Below, one piece after another: positions 16,869 through 25,637 of a stretch of 64,000 bases of DNA. The DNA is taken from contig SVTV01000004.1 in the NCBI GenBank assembly GCA_015063605.1, positions 1 to 64,000 of the forward strand, read 5' to 3'. Below the pieces are notes generated by a model. It made no database searches and was not told the origin of the DNA. It saw only the letters and a list, made by a program, of their open reading frames with translations. Source of the stretch: Oscillospiraceae bacterium (GTDB lineage Bacteria; Bacillota; Clostridia; Oscillospirales; SIG627). A program made the position numbers and the translations under genes. Every line of letters starts with the position of its first letter. Within the stretch, counting starts at the first letter, position 1.

Positions 16869-17762
16869 ATGTTTATAGATATTCATGCTCACATGTACAA
16901 GTACCCTTATCCTCTGTCATACAACAAGGAAACCGATAAATTCAGACTTCTCTTTCCCAACGGAGAAGAGCTCATAAAGCTTCACGATACTCTCGGAATA
17001 GACAGAGCGATCATTGTCCCCTTGGTAAATGCCGAGGTATACGTTCCTCAGTCACTCGGAGAGGTTATCGACTTCTGCAACGAATCAAACGGAAGATTCA
17101 TACCCTTCTGCAGTCTCGATCCCCGTGTAATTTCCAATACAAGCGATGCACCCTTGGGATTCCTTATCGATTTCTACAAGCGTCAGGGATGCAAAGGCAT
17201 GGGCGAGGTACTTCCCAATATGTCATTCTCCGACCCCAAGATGCACAATCTTTTCCATCACTGCGAGCAGGCCGGGTTCCCTCTTCTCTTTGACTGCTCG
17301 GGTGCAAGAGGCAGATCCTACGGCCTTTACGACGATCCCGGTCTCCCCGGACTTCGTGATGCTCTTGAAAAATTCCCCGATCTCGTATTCATAGGCCACG
17401 GCCCCGGATTCTGGAAGGAATTGGGCACCATCCGCCCCGGCGACGAACACATCAATTATCCCACTTTCCCAATTGAAGCCGAGGGTGCCGTTGTAAAGCT
17501 TATGCGCGAGCATAAGAATCTCTGGGTAGACCTTTCCGCGGGAAGCGGCTACCATGCAATGACAAGAGATATTGAATTTTCAAGAAAATTCATGAACGAA
17601 TTTTCCGACAGGATACTGTTCGGTACTGATATCTGCTTTGCCGAGATTCCCAAGGAGCTCGTTATAGATCTTCTTAAAGGCTTCCACGCCGACGGTACAT
17701 TGAGCGACGAAAAATTCGAAGCCATTACCCACAAGAATGCCGAAAGACTTCTCGGCATCTGA
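16869..17762 (+). CDS. amidohydrolase family TIM-barrel protein (amidohydrolase_2)
   Basis: 297 aa. Begins MFIDIHAHMYKYPYP (HxH metal site), then GCKGMGEVLPNMSF, a strand LVFIGHGPGFWKE with metal-type His, and RILFGTDICF with the catalytic Asp, as in the amidohydrolase_2 group. It ends with KNAERLLGI, the usual C-terminal signature. It is a distant paralogue of the protein at 11961-12779. Driven by its own consensus promoter, it may be co-transcribed with the two small membrane proteins that follow, though a weak hairpin separates them. Substrate unknown. Confidence 0.78.
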   Translation: MFIDIHAHMYKYPYPLSYNKETDKFRLLFPNGEELIKLHDTLGIDRAIIVPLVNAEVYVPQSLGEVIDFCNESNGRFIPFCSLDPRVISNTSDAPLGFLIDFYKRQGCKGMGEVLPNMSFSDPKMHNLFHHCEQAGFPLLFDCSGARGRSYGLYDDPGLPGLRDALEKFPDLVFIGHGPGFWKELGTIRPGDEHINYPTFPIEAEGAVVKLMREHKNLWVDLSAGSGYHAMTRDIEFSRKFMNEFSDRILFGTDICFAEIPKELVIDLLKGFHADGTLSDEKFEAITHKNAERLLGI

Positions 17763-17780
17763 TAATCAACAGATCATTGG

Positions 17781-17807
17781 CTTTCCTTTTAAAAAAGAAA
17801 GCTTTTA
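17781..17807 (+). terminator. weak hairpin after the amidohydrolase gene
   Basis: GCTTTC (17781-17786) and GAAAGC (17798-17803) followed by TTTT. The short stem and short T-run suggest partial termination at most; the ribosome binding site of the next gene follows directly. Confidence 0.4.
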
Positions 17808-17828
17808 AAGAAAGGCTCATTTCATATC

Positions 17829-18392
17829 ATGGAACATTCCGAGGTTACAGCCTCACACGAATTCAAGCGCTTTGTTTCCGAGCGTGAAAAGGAAAAAGCC
17901 TCAAAGGGCATTCTTCTCATGGCGGTCGTTCTCGCCGTCACATTATTGGCATACTTTTTCTCAGCATATCCCATCATATCCGTATTAATAGGCATCGCTG
18001 TTGAAATATACGTTTTCTTGAGGTTTTGCCTGCCGAGGATACTCGTTTTAAAGGACACCTCCTATGAGGGAACCGTGGAGACGATAAAAAAGAAGACCGT
18101 TTCCGGAGGAAAAGGTGTCGATGCCGGAGATGTGCCGTCACGCTTCCGTGTAAGGATGAAGATAAGAGGTACAGACGGAAAAGGTCATTCCTATACATTC
18201 TACAATGACGAAGCAGACAATGTGAAGAATTACTTTTCTCCCGGAGATAAGGTGTTCCACCATAAAGGCATAAAATGTCCCGAAAAGACTGACAAAGACG
18301 AAGATGCTCAGATCATCTGCCTTTGCTGTACACGTCTTGTAAACAAGCGTGAGGATACTTGCCCCATTTGTGAAATGCCTCTTGTAAAATGA
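17829..18392 (+). CDS. membrane protein with C-terminal zinc ribbon, unknown function
   Basis: 187 aa. Residues about 28-68 form two hydrophobic segments (ILLMAVVLAVTLLAYFF and IISVLIGIAVEIYVFL). They are followed by a soluble beta-rich part (about 75-155) and a C-terminal zinc-ribbon-like motif CLCCTRLVNKREDTCPIC. AAAGG precedes ATG 17829. I do not recognise a named family. Its stop overlaps an ATG of the downstream frame (ATGA), suggesting linkage to the DUF2752 gene. Confidence 0.6.
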   Translation: MEHSEVTASHEFKRFVSEREKEKASKGILLMAVVLAVTLLAYFFSAYPIISVLIGIAVEIYVFLRFCLPRILVLKDTSYEGTVETIKKKTVSGGKGVDAGDVPSRFRVRMKIRGTDGKGHSYTFYNDEADNVKNYFSPGDKVFHHKGIKCPEKTDKDEDAQIICLCCTRLVNKREDTCPICEMPLVK

Positions 18393-18405
18393 CCCTCAAA
18401 GTACA

Positions 18406-18458
18406 ATTCCCGATCGGCTTTCACCGCCTTACAAGACGGCAGAAGGAGGATCGGGAAT
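18406..18458 (+). repeat. leader hairpin before the DUF2752 gene
   Basis: ATTCCCGATC (18406-18415) pairs perfectly with GATCGGGAAT (18449-18458), with a smaller internal CCGCC/GGCGG-like pairing possible. No U-run follows, so it is more likely a leader structure than a terminator. Confidence 0.5.
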
Positions 18459-18493
18459 ATCATTCATTTAATGTTTACGAAAGGAAAAAATGT

Positions 18494-18880
18494 ATGGCAT
18501 CAAGGATCCTTGTTGTTGCACTGATATTGATCTTAAGCATAGCCTATGTGATCTTATACGCAATAAGCGGCATCGGAATGCCCTGTTTTCTGTATGAAAC
18601 AACAGGTCTTTTTTGTCCCGGCTGCGGTCTTACAAGAATGGTCTTCGCTCTCCTGAGACTTGATCTTTACGAAGCATTCCGCATGAATCCGCTCATGCTT
18701 ATTCTTTTACCGTTCTTTACGGTATTCATGACTTACGCTGTATATTGCTATATTGCGGATAAGCCGAACAATATGGCAAAAAAGATACCTAAATGGGTCT
18801 ATGCCGTTATTATTCTCTCTGTCCTTCTTTTCGGAATATTGAGAAACATGCCTGTTTTTTCCTTTATGGCTCCGGTATGA
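18494..18880 (+). CDS. DUF2752 membrane protein
   Basis: 128 aa from ATG 18494 (AAAGGA 8 nt upstream). The DUF2752 signature FCPGCGLTRMVFALLRLDLYEAF lies after the first membrane segment; the pattern CPxCGxTR is characteristic. Three hydrophobic segments are visible: residues 4-24, about 62-85 and 97-118. An in-frame ATG at 18389 overlapping the previous stop would add 35 polar residues across the leader hairpin and is less likely. DUF2752 proteins have no established biochemical function. Confidence 0.8.
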   Translation: MASRILVVALILILSIAYVILYAISGIGMPCFLYETTGLFCPGCGLTRMVFALLRLDLYEAFRMNPLMLILLPFFTVFMTYAVYCYIADKPNNMAKKIPKWVYAVIILSVLLFGILRNMPVFSFMAPV

Positions 18881-18896
18881 TTTTGTCATAATAAAC

Positions 18897-18942
18897 TGAG
18901 GATTTCTTTTAGAACGTATTCGTATTTTTCCTCATTTTTTTA
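18897..18942 (+). terminator. possible weak terminator after the DUF2752 gene
   Basis: TGAGGA (18897-18902) and TCCTCA (18929-18934) flank a long loop and are followed by seven Ts. The short stem makes it marginal, but the position immediately upstream of a new promoter fits. Confidence 0.4.
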
Positions 18943-18952
18943 TAAAAACATA

Positions 18953-18981
18953 TTGACAAATTCGTTTTCACATGATATAAT
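18953..18981 (+). promoter_or_regulatory. perfect-consensus SigA promoter for the sortase-CotH operon
   Basis: TTGACA (18953-18958), 17 bp, TATAAT (18976-18981). No further promoter or terminator is obvious until after 27447, so seven genes probably share this start. Confidence 0.85.
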
Positions 18982-18988
18982 TCCATAT

Positions 18989-19089
18989 AACCGGAACGAG
19001 TATTATTTTAAAGTCCGTATATCATAAAGTCCGGCAAAAAAAATAGTAACTCGAATAATTAATGCAGGCATTTTTATGGAGGTGCTAAA
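18989..19089 (+). promoter_or_regulatory. structured 5' leader with pseudoknot-like pairing
   Basis: In the roughly 100-nt leader, CCGGA (18991-18995) can pair with TCCGG (19030-19034) while CGAGT (18997-19001) can pair with ACTCG (19049-19053). The two helices interleave, giving an H-type pseudoknot layout. There is also a direct repeat AAAGTCCG. A strong ATGGAGGTGC ribosome binding site follows. It matches no riboswitch class I know; the helices are only 5 bp, so chance is possible. Confidence 0.35.
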
Positions 19090-19629
19090 ATGAAAAAAGT
19101 TATAAGCATAATAGCAGTTGTTGCTCTTGTTATGTCCCTTGCAGTTTGTGCAAATGCGGCTCCCAAGGATGACATCATCGCTGCTATCAAGGCTGCGGTT
19201 CCCGCTGATGTATACGCTGATTACGAAGCTATCATCTCTAACACACTCGATCAGATCGAAGTTACTTCTTCCGAAGCTTCCGAGATAATCAAGATCGTTA
19301 ACGAAACAAAGAGCGAGGTTAAACTCGATTCTTCTTCTGTTGCTGATCTCTCCGGTGCTGAGAAAGATGTTCTCGCTTCCAAGATCACCGAAGCTGCTGC
19401 TGTTGTAGACCTTAAGGTTTCCGTTGACGCAGGCAAGGCTGATGCTGATGAGATCGTTGTTACAGTTGCTAAGACATCCGGCGAAAAAGTTGTATCCTTC
19501 GAGACTGATCCCGTTAAGAAGACAGGCTTTGAACTCAACACAACCGCTATCATGGCTGTTTCTGCTGTAGTTCTCGCTGCTGCAGCTGCTGTTGTTTTCG
19601 GAAAGAACGCTAAAGTTTTCTCCAAATAA
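19090..19629 (+). CDS. secreted surface protein with C-terminal anchor, likely sortase substrate
   Basis: 179 aa. Signal peptide residues 1-23 (MKKVISIIAVVALVMSLAVC, cleavage near CANA-AP). The mature part is Ala/Val/Asp/Glu-rich with alternating charged helical segments. The C-terminus has the layout of a cell-wall sorting signal: DPVKKTGFELN, a membrane segment (about residues 152-170) and a short basic tail KNAKVFSK. There is no LPxTG; the motif resembles a non-canonical xxKTG signal. Codon use is skewed to highly expressed codons (GCT, GTT, AAG). The adjacent sortase gene starts about 10 bp downstream, so it is the probable partner enzyme. Confidence 0.65.
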   Translation: MKKVISIIAVVALVMSLAVCANAAPKDDIIAAIKAAVPADVYADYEAIISNTLDQIEVTSSEASEIIKIVNETKSEVKLDSSSVADLSGAEKDVLASKITEAAAVVDLKVSVDAGKADADEIVVTVAKTSGEKVVSFETDPVKKTGFELNTTAIMAVSAVVLAAAAAVVFGKNAKVFSK

Positions 19630-19638
19630 TAACACTTA

Positions 19639-20403
19639 ATGCAACCGAATATTAAAAAAGAGAGCAATCACGTCTTTGGCGTGGTTCTCTTATTATTACC
19701 CTTTATTTTTGTTTTCGGTGCAATGACCTTATTCTGTATGTTGGGCTTCGAGGCGTTTGTTGAGCGTTATCCGCTCTTCGCCCTCGTAGTCAATACAGGA
19801 CAGGACTTCATCAAAAACGACGATGATGTTATTTCCTCCCCTCCAAGCAATGATTCAACGCCTGACAATGTGTCTTCCGGCGACGCACTTCCTACTATAG
19901 ACCCTTCTTCCGGCATCGTGGATCAGATAAAAGATGCCGAAGTATTCCCTACTATAAAGTGGGGGCAGCTTTGGGCTTCTCTTTATATTGATAATTACGA
20001 TTATCTCGATAAAAATGATAAAAAGATAAACGTTTACTACGGTGATGACGATAAAATTCTCGGTAGAAGAAACAGTACCGGAATGAGTGCAACATCATTT
20101 TTTGCCGGCAAAGGCCGTACATGTATAATATCCGGTCATGTAACAAATGCTCTTTATGATCTTCGATATGTAAGTACAGGTACAAAGGTTACACTTAATA
20201 CAATTTACGGTGTTTACACATACAAAGTAACTGAGTCCACCCAATTTCACGTAGACAATTACAGAGATTACTTCAATAAAGACTACGGAAAGGACACTCT
20301 CCTGATATACACATGTTACTACCCTCCCGGTGTTAACTGGGACAAAACAGATTTCAGACATATACTTGTCTGTGAAAAGGTAAGCGGAAAGGATTGGTCT
20401 TAA
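19639..20403 (+). CDS. sortase (cysteine transpeptidase)
   Basis: 254 aa. One N-terminal membrane segment (about residues 13-37), a Ser/Asp-rich linker, then the sortase barrel: FPTIKWGQLWASLYI, GDDDKILGRRNSTG, catalytic His in IISGHVTNAL, catalytic Cys in LLIYTCYYPPG and catalytic Arg in FRHILVCEK. It resembles the B/D-like group with a C-Y-x-P after the catalytic Cys; I do not assign a class firmly. It should attach proteins bearing a C-terminal sorting signal to peptidoglycan or to each other. Its stop overlaps the next ATG (TAATG), indicating coupled translation. Confidence 0.88.
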   Translation: MQPNIKKESNHVFGVVLLLLPFIFVFGAMTLFCMLGFEAFVERYPLFALVVNTGQDFIKNDDDVISSPPSNDSTPDNVSSGDALPTIDPSSGIVDQIKDAEVFPTIKWGQLWASLYIDNYDYLDKNDKKINVYYGDDDKILGRRNSTGMSATSFFAGKGRTCIISGHVTNALYDLRYVSTGTKVTLNTIYGVYTYKVTESTQFHVDNYRDYFNKDYGKDTLLIYTCYYPPGVNWDKTDFRHILVCEKVSGKDWS

Positions 20404-21500
20404 TGAATTCATCTTCTACCGCACAAAAAAAGAATCCGTTAATGGGTTTCATCGGAATACTTTTAGTATTTCTTCTCTTTATTTCCGTCACAGCTTCACT
20501 TTATACGTATATACTTAACTTCGTTATATTTTCCGAAGATCACTATGCTTCCATAGAGATATCAGATGAATATATCGCCAAAATAAAGTCATACATTGAA
20601 GAAGAGCTTGACACAGCTACGGGTAGGTACAGCCTTCCTTATGAAATCGTTTCGGGACTTCTTTCGGACGAAGCCATAATCGATATATCTAAAGATATGA
20701 TCTTTAAAGTATACAGATCACTTCTAACCGGAACTGAACACGTGGAGACGGTGTATGATATTTCTCTTTATAAGGAAGCCATATCTGCATACATCAAAAC
20801 TCTTCCGGAAGGTCATATTCTCAGTGATCCTGCTGTGTACGAACCTCTGTTCACACGATTAGAGGAAACAATAACTTATTCACTTGATCCCATACCTGTT
20901 GCTCAGATCAAGAAATTCGTACCGGGAATATCCTCCGCAATGCAAGCAGGCAGTTCCGTTGGAGATCTTTTTATTGTTTTCGCTCTTGTTTCGGCAGTAT
21001 TAACAGTAGCCGCGATGCTTGTTCCTTACAACAAATTGCATTTGCGTTTATACTCTGTATCAGGCGCTCTCTTCGGCGCAGCAACAGTCTATTTCGTTCC
21101 CGCAGTGCTTATCTCAAACTACGACGTTCCCTCACGTCTTGCTTTGGTATCGGATTCTGCTCTAAGAACTGTGATAAGCACCGTATGGTATTCAATAACC
21201 GATTCATTGATGCTTTCTTCAACAGTATTCTTTGTTTTCACATGTATACTTGCTATTGTATCGACAGTTTACATTACTGTACACAATATAAGATCCGAAA
21301 AGGCAGAGCTTGCGATTCTGTCTGGCAACATCACAATCACAGACAGCTCATCTGAAAGCGAAAAAGTTCCGGAAGTGGCACATATCGGCGTAAAAAGAAC
21401 GCCGAAAAGGTTTATAGAACCTATAAAGGACGAAAATAATCCCGACGAAAACCGTACCAAAACGGTAAATGAAGATACAAATACTACACAAACCGAATAA
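20403..21500 (+). CDS. polytopic membrane protein of unknown function
   Basis: 365 aa from ATG 20403, with GGAAAGGA 9 nt upstream. Membrane segment near residues 15-40, a 145-residue extracytoplasmic region rich in Glu/Tyr/Ile, then three or four further membrane segments (about 188-215, 222-245, 280-305). The cytoplasmic Ser/Asp/Glu/Lys-rich tail of 70 residues is disordered-looking (ITDSSSESEKVPE, DENNPDENRTKTV). I do not recognise the family. Overlapping junctions with sortase and (by the alternative start) CotH suggest it works with them, perhaps as an export or scaffold component. Confidence 0.6.
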   Translation: MNSSSTAQKKNPLMGFIGILLVFLLFISVTASLYTYILNFVIFSEDHYASIEISDEYIAKIKSYIEEELDTATGRYSLPYEIVSGLLSDEAIIDISKDMIFKVYRSLLTGTEHVETVYDISLYKEAISAYIKTLPEGHILSDPAVYEPLFTRLEETITYSLDPIPVAQIKKFVPGISSAMQAGSSVGDLFIVFALVSAVLTVAAMLVPYNKLHLRLYSVSGALFGAATVYFVPAVLISNYDVPSRLALVSDSALRTVISTVWYSITDSLMLSSTVFFVFTCILAIVSTVYITVHNIRSEKAELAILSGNITITDSSSESEKVPEVAHIGVKRTPKRFIEPIKDENNPDENRTKTVNEDTNTTQTE

Positions 21501-21529
21501 TGAAAAGCAAATCGAAAGGAGGACAACCT

Positions 21530-24307
21530 ATGAAGCTGACAAAACGCAACCCGCGCAGGCAAGAGCTTCTTCCCGCTGTACTTCTTTCGATTTTTCTTGT
21601 TATTCTCCTTTCTCTTTTGCTTGTTCTCAACATGTATCCCTTTGCAGTAACAGACAGGCGTGAGCTGAAGGCTCCCGTGATTGAGGTAACATCGGAAAAG
21701 AGCGGACTTATTTTCGGCTCAGACTCCTTGGAAAAGCCTCTGCTTAACGATTATGAGATACACTCCGATGCATCCGATGTCATTACCTTGAAGAATCTCT
21801 CGGAAAAGGATTCCGAGATAAGCATGTTCTTCTCTTCCGATATAAAAGCCGCCATTCCCGAGGGCTCCGAAAAGCATGACTCCCTGGTGGCAGCATCGGG
21901 AAAGATAACGGTCACGCTCTCATCGGAGGAATCGGTAAATGTTTCCCTCTCGTCAAGATCGGAAAGCGAACCGTTTTTACCCGAAATAATCGTGACCAAT
22001 GACGGAAATACCGTAAGCTACATTACATCGTCATCCGATCTTCTTTCCGCACTTTCCGATACAAGCAGCACCCGTGAGGTCGTTCTGATGAACGATATAA
22101 CGGTTGAGGATGAGAACGATATCATCGTAAAAAAGAGCTGTGCCGTTTTTGTTGGAGAACATAGCCTTATAATACCCGGAAGGATCATATTTGATTATAC
22201 AGAGGAAGGCACATTCCAGATTTCCGGCGGCGAAGGTACGATAAGTGCCTCGGGCTTCATAGCGAACGCTCCTCTGTCAGCCGTTCTGATAGAATATCCG
22301 TTTTTTGATATTCCTGAGGAAAAGCTCGGCTATTATGTAACCGCAAGAAAATACAATTCGTCACGTTTGCGAGCAGTTGAATATCCCGTATATTCCGTTG
22401 AAGAGCTTACGGCACTTGCAAGCGATGAAGAATATCCGAAGCTTTTCGATACCGCCGAGATAATATTCCAAGCTCCCATCACTCTGACGGATGATATTGT
22501 ATTCAACCATGCCGTAACCCTTGATATCAACGAGGAGCTTACCGTAAACGATCATACGATATCCGTTATAACGGGATCCTCTGCATCGATAACAGTCAAA
22601 GACTCCACATCGGGAGTTGACTATTCGTCATTTATCTACGATGCCCCCAACTGCTCATTGAGCTGGAGCGGAAGGACCGCCCCCGGTCCGCTTTACGTTG
22701 CCGAAAGAATGAACCTTCTGACATACGGCGGAAAGAATCTGCGAGAGATCTACGGTATCGGAGGATACTGCATGGGTACCGTTGAATCCTTCGTAATAAG
22801 AGCCTCGGACAACCCCGTTTCCAAAGAAGATATAATTTTCACCGCAGAGGGAAATGTCCTTACCGGTTATATTTCAGATTACTCTCTTGACGAAAGCGAG
22901 CTTACGAATATAGATATTGCATACAAGGTAAAGGATTGCAAGCTCACATTTCCCGCATACATGAAGAATGATGACGGTACAGTCGATCTGACGTATGAGC
23001 CTGTGTGCACCATAACAGATACTTACGGAAATTCCAAAATATTCAGGATAAAGCTGAAACGCGGCGGAAAAGAGATCCCGGTAGTTAATATAAAGATAGA
23101 CGGCGGCGTTGATGTCCTTGCTAAAGAAGACTATCAGAACGCCGTCGTTTCAATAGAAGCCATAGGAAGATACGGCTTCGATGATCTTTACGATACAGAG
23201 ATCACCATACGCGGCAGAGGTAATTCCACATGGAAAAACTTTGACAAAAAACCCCTCAGACTTCACTTTCCTCAGGATATCTCTATCTTCGAGCTTCCCG
23301 AGGGGAAGGATTGGATACTCCTTGCAAATTACACGGACAAAAGTCTGATGCGCAACAGGATAGCCAATGAGATAGCAAAAAAGCTCGACAATCTTCCCTA
23401 CGCCGCCACTCAGTACTGTGTAGATGTATTTGTAAACGGCTCATATCAAGGCGTCTACACCTTCGGTGAAAATCTCGATGTATCACCCTCAAGAATCGCT
23501 CTTACTGACACGGGAAACGCCGATACGGGATTCCTTATAGAAATAGGCGGAGTGGATAACGGAGTACACGTCAGAAATGTAGATTTTTTCCACGCAGGAC
23601 TTATAAAATTCGCTCTCGTGAAGCATCCCGATGAGCTGACACGAACCACCTCTCAGGTATTGTTTATAAAGAATTACTTCAAGGATGCCGACAAAGCGGT
23701 AAAAAAGATGTCGGGCTACGAGGAATTCATCGACATAGATTCCGTGATCGATTGGCTCATACTTCACGAATTGTCAAATAATACTGACTCAAGCTTCAGA
23801 CGAAGCTGTTACTTTATAAAGCAACCGGGCGAAAAGCTTCAAATGGGTCCCGCATGGGATTTCGATATAGCCTTCGGCAATTTCATAGAGGATGATCCCG
23901 ATTACGATACATGGGCATGCTACACGTATCACTCTCCGGAGGAAACGAATGTGGACACAAGCAAGGATTATGTGGGAACCACATGGGGAAAATATCTTCT
24001 CTCCGACAAAGCTTTTGTCGAAAGATTCAGAGCACGGTGGCTTGAGGTAAAGGACGATATAGTTTCATCCGCCCTTGCGGAAATAGATCTTACCGCAGAT
24101 GATATCATAGAATCGGCAAATGAAAATTTCAGAGTATGGAAGATATTGAACAAACGCGTAACCCTCCAGAGAAGAGATGTAACAAAGTACAATACCTTTT
24201 CAAAGCAGGTGGATTACCTTAAGGATTTCATAGTAACACGCTCCGAATGGATGACATCTGAGCTTGACAGAATGATGGCGGAATTTGAAAACGCAGAACC
24301 AAAATAA
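21530..24307 (+). CDS. CotH-family protein kinase with N-terminal membrane anchor
   Basis: 925 aa from ATG 21530, with AAAGGAGG 8 nt upstream. One membrane segment (about residues 14-36) orients a 600-residue beta-rich region outward. The CotH kinase domain follows (about 535-925): EITIRGRGNSTWKNF, KPLRLHFPQDI, DWILLANYTDKSLMRNRIA, GSYQGVYTFGENL, and the metal/catalytic blocks LHELSNNTDSSFRR and MGPAWDFDIAFGNF. CotH proteins are atypical kinases; the spore-coat CotH phosphorylates CotB and CotG. Here the setting is a sortase operon, so the target may be a surface protein such as the 179-aa protein. The N-terminal beta-rich region is unassigned. Confidence 0.88.
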   Translation: MKLTKRNPRRQELLPAVLLSIFLVILLSLLLVLNMYPFAVTDRRELKAPVIEVTSEKSGLIFGSDSLEKPLLNDYEIHSDASDVITLKNLSEKDSEISMFFSSDIKAAIPEGSEKHDSLVAASGKITVTLSSEESVNVSLSSRSESEPFLPEIIVTNDGNTVSYITSSSDLLSALSDTSSTREVVLMNDITVEDENDIIVKKSCAVFVGEHSLIIPGRIIFDYTEEGTFQISGGEGTISASGFIANAPLSAVLIEYPFFDIPEEKLGYYVTARKYNSSRLRAVEYPVYSVEELTALASDEEYPKLFDTAEIIFQAPITLTDDIVFNHAVTLDINEELTVNDHTISVITGSSASITVKDSTSGVDYSSFIYDAPNCSLSWSGRTAPGPLYVAERMNLLTYGGKNLREIYGIGGYCMGTVESFVIRASDNPVSKEDIIFTAEGNVLTGYISDYSLDESELTNIDIAYKVKDCKLTFPAYMKNDDGTVDLTYEPVCTITDTYGNSKIFRIKLKRGGKEIPVVNIKIDGGVDVLAKEDYQNAVVSIEAIGRYGFDDLYDTEITIRGRGNSTWKNFDKKPLRLHFPQDISIFELPEGKDWILLANYTDKSLMRNRIANEIAKKLDNLPYAATQYCVDVFVNGSYQGVYTFGENLDVSPSRIALTDTGNADTGFLIEIGGVDNGVHVRNVDFFHAGLIKFALVKHPDELTRTTSQVLFIKNYFKDADKAVKKMSGYEEFIDIDSVIDWLILHELSNNTDSSFRRSCYFIKQPGEKLQMGPAWDFDIAFGNFIEDDPDYDTWACYTYHSPEETNVDTSKDYVGTTWGKYLLSDKAFVERFRARWLEVKDDIVSSALAEIDLTADDIIESANENFRVWKILNKRVTLQRRDVTKYNTFSKQVDYLKDFIVTRSEWMTSELDRMMAEFENAEPK

Positions 24308-24362
24308 GAAATAAGCACTGTACTGCTTGAAATATAAGGACAAGAAAGAAAGGCACATTAAA

Positions 24363-25580
24363 ATGAAAACAGATACATTAAGAGTCGGATTTATAGGCGC
24401 GGGCAACAGAGGCACGTCCCTTTTGACAAATATGTTCAGCGTTGAAAACGTTGTAGTGACCGCAATATGTGATCCCAATCCCGAGGCTGTTCAGGCTAAT
24501 GTAAACAGATGCAACGAAAAATACGGTGACGTTTGCACGGGCTACAGCGATTATAATCATCTTCTCGACAGCGGCAAGGTTGATGCGGTCGTAATAGCAT
24601 CCACATGGCTCACCCACGTAAGAATAGCATGTGATGCTATGAAGAGAGGCATATATGTGGGAATGGAGGTAGGTCCTGCGGGAAGTATAGACGAATGCAG
24701 AAGGCTCGTCGAAACACATGAAGAAACAGGTACACATCTTTTCCTTCTGGAAAACTGCTGCTGGGGACAGAATGAGCTCTTTATACTCAACCTTGTGAGA
24801 AAGGGCATTCTCGGAGAGCTTGTACACCTTGCAGGTGCATATCAGCACGATTGCCGTGAAATACTTCTCAGAGAATATGACAATATGGATAAGCCTTACT
24901 GCGAAAGAATATATCATAAGATAAGAAACATGGAGGGCTACCCCACACATGAGCTCGTTCCCCTGGGAAAATTCATCGGTATAAACAGCAGAAACAGATT
25001 CCTCACGCTTTCAGCCGCTTCCTCCAAATCCGTAGGCTTCCAGAAGCTTTACAAGGAACAGCGCGGAGAAACATTCCCCGACAGAATAAATCAGGGTGAC
25101 GTCGTTTCCACGCTCATCCGATGCGCAAACGGCGAAACCATATCCCTTACATACGATACCGCTCTTCCCAGACCTTATTCCAGAGGCTTGCGTGTACAAG
25201 GCTCAAACGGTATATGGATGGAGGACAACCGTTCCATATACATTGAAGGAAGAAGCCCCAAGGATAAATGGGAGCCCGATGCGGAATATATGACGGAATT
25301 CGAGCACCCCCTCTGGACAAAATACCGCGAAAGCGAAATCCAGGGCGGTCACGGCGGCATGGACTATCTTATGCTTTGTGCATTTGCCGATTTCGCTTCG
25401 AGAAATGCCCGTCCTCCCATAGATGCATATGATGCGGCTACATACATTTCCATCGCATGTCTCGTTGAGGATTCACTTTCCATGGGCGGCGCTCTCGTAA
25501 CAGTTCCCGACTTCACCGACGGAAAATGGGTAAAGAAGCGCAATTACGAAACGGATAATCTTTACGACATAAATATATAA
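24363..25580 (+). CDS. Gfo/Idh/MocA family oxidoreductase
   Basis: 405 aa from ATG 24363 (AGAAAGG upstream; the in-frame start at 24327 would add 12 residues). Rossmann motif VGFIGAGNRGTSLLTNMF, then ICDPNPEAVQANVNRC. The family EKP-type motif appears as GMEVGPAGSIDEC, an altered form. The C-terminal domain carries HDCREILLREYD and HGGMDYLMLCAFADF, typical of sugar or glycosidase-like members. It likely oxidises or modifies a sugar with NAD(P). It lies 55 bp after the CotH gene, so probably in the same transcript. A second unrelated family member is at 59048-60079. Confidence 0.82.
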   Translation: MKTDTLRVGFIGAGNRGTSLLTNMFSVENVVVTAICDPNPEAVQANVNRCNEKYGDVCTGYSDYNHLLDSGKVDAVVIASTWLTHVRIACDAMKRGIYVGMEVGPAGSIDECRRLVETHEETGTHLFLLENCCWGQNELFILNLVRKGILGELVHLAGAYQHDCREILLREYDNMDKPYCERIYHKIRNMEGYPTHELVPLGKFIGINSRNRFLTLSAASSKSVGFQKLYKEQRGETFPDRINQGDVVSTLIRCANGETISLTYDTALPRPYSRGLRVQGSNGIWMEDNRSIYIEGRSPKDKWEPDAEYMTEFEHPLWTKYRESEIQGGHGGMDYLMLCAFADFASRNARPPIDAYDAATYISIACLVEDSLSMGGALVTVPDFTDGKWVKKRNYETDNLYDINI

Positions 25581-25637
25581 ATTAACGGCAGAGTCCAAAA
25601 AAACATACGGACATTGACAGAAAGGCACGGTCATAAT

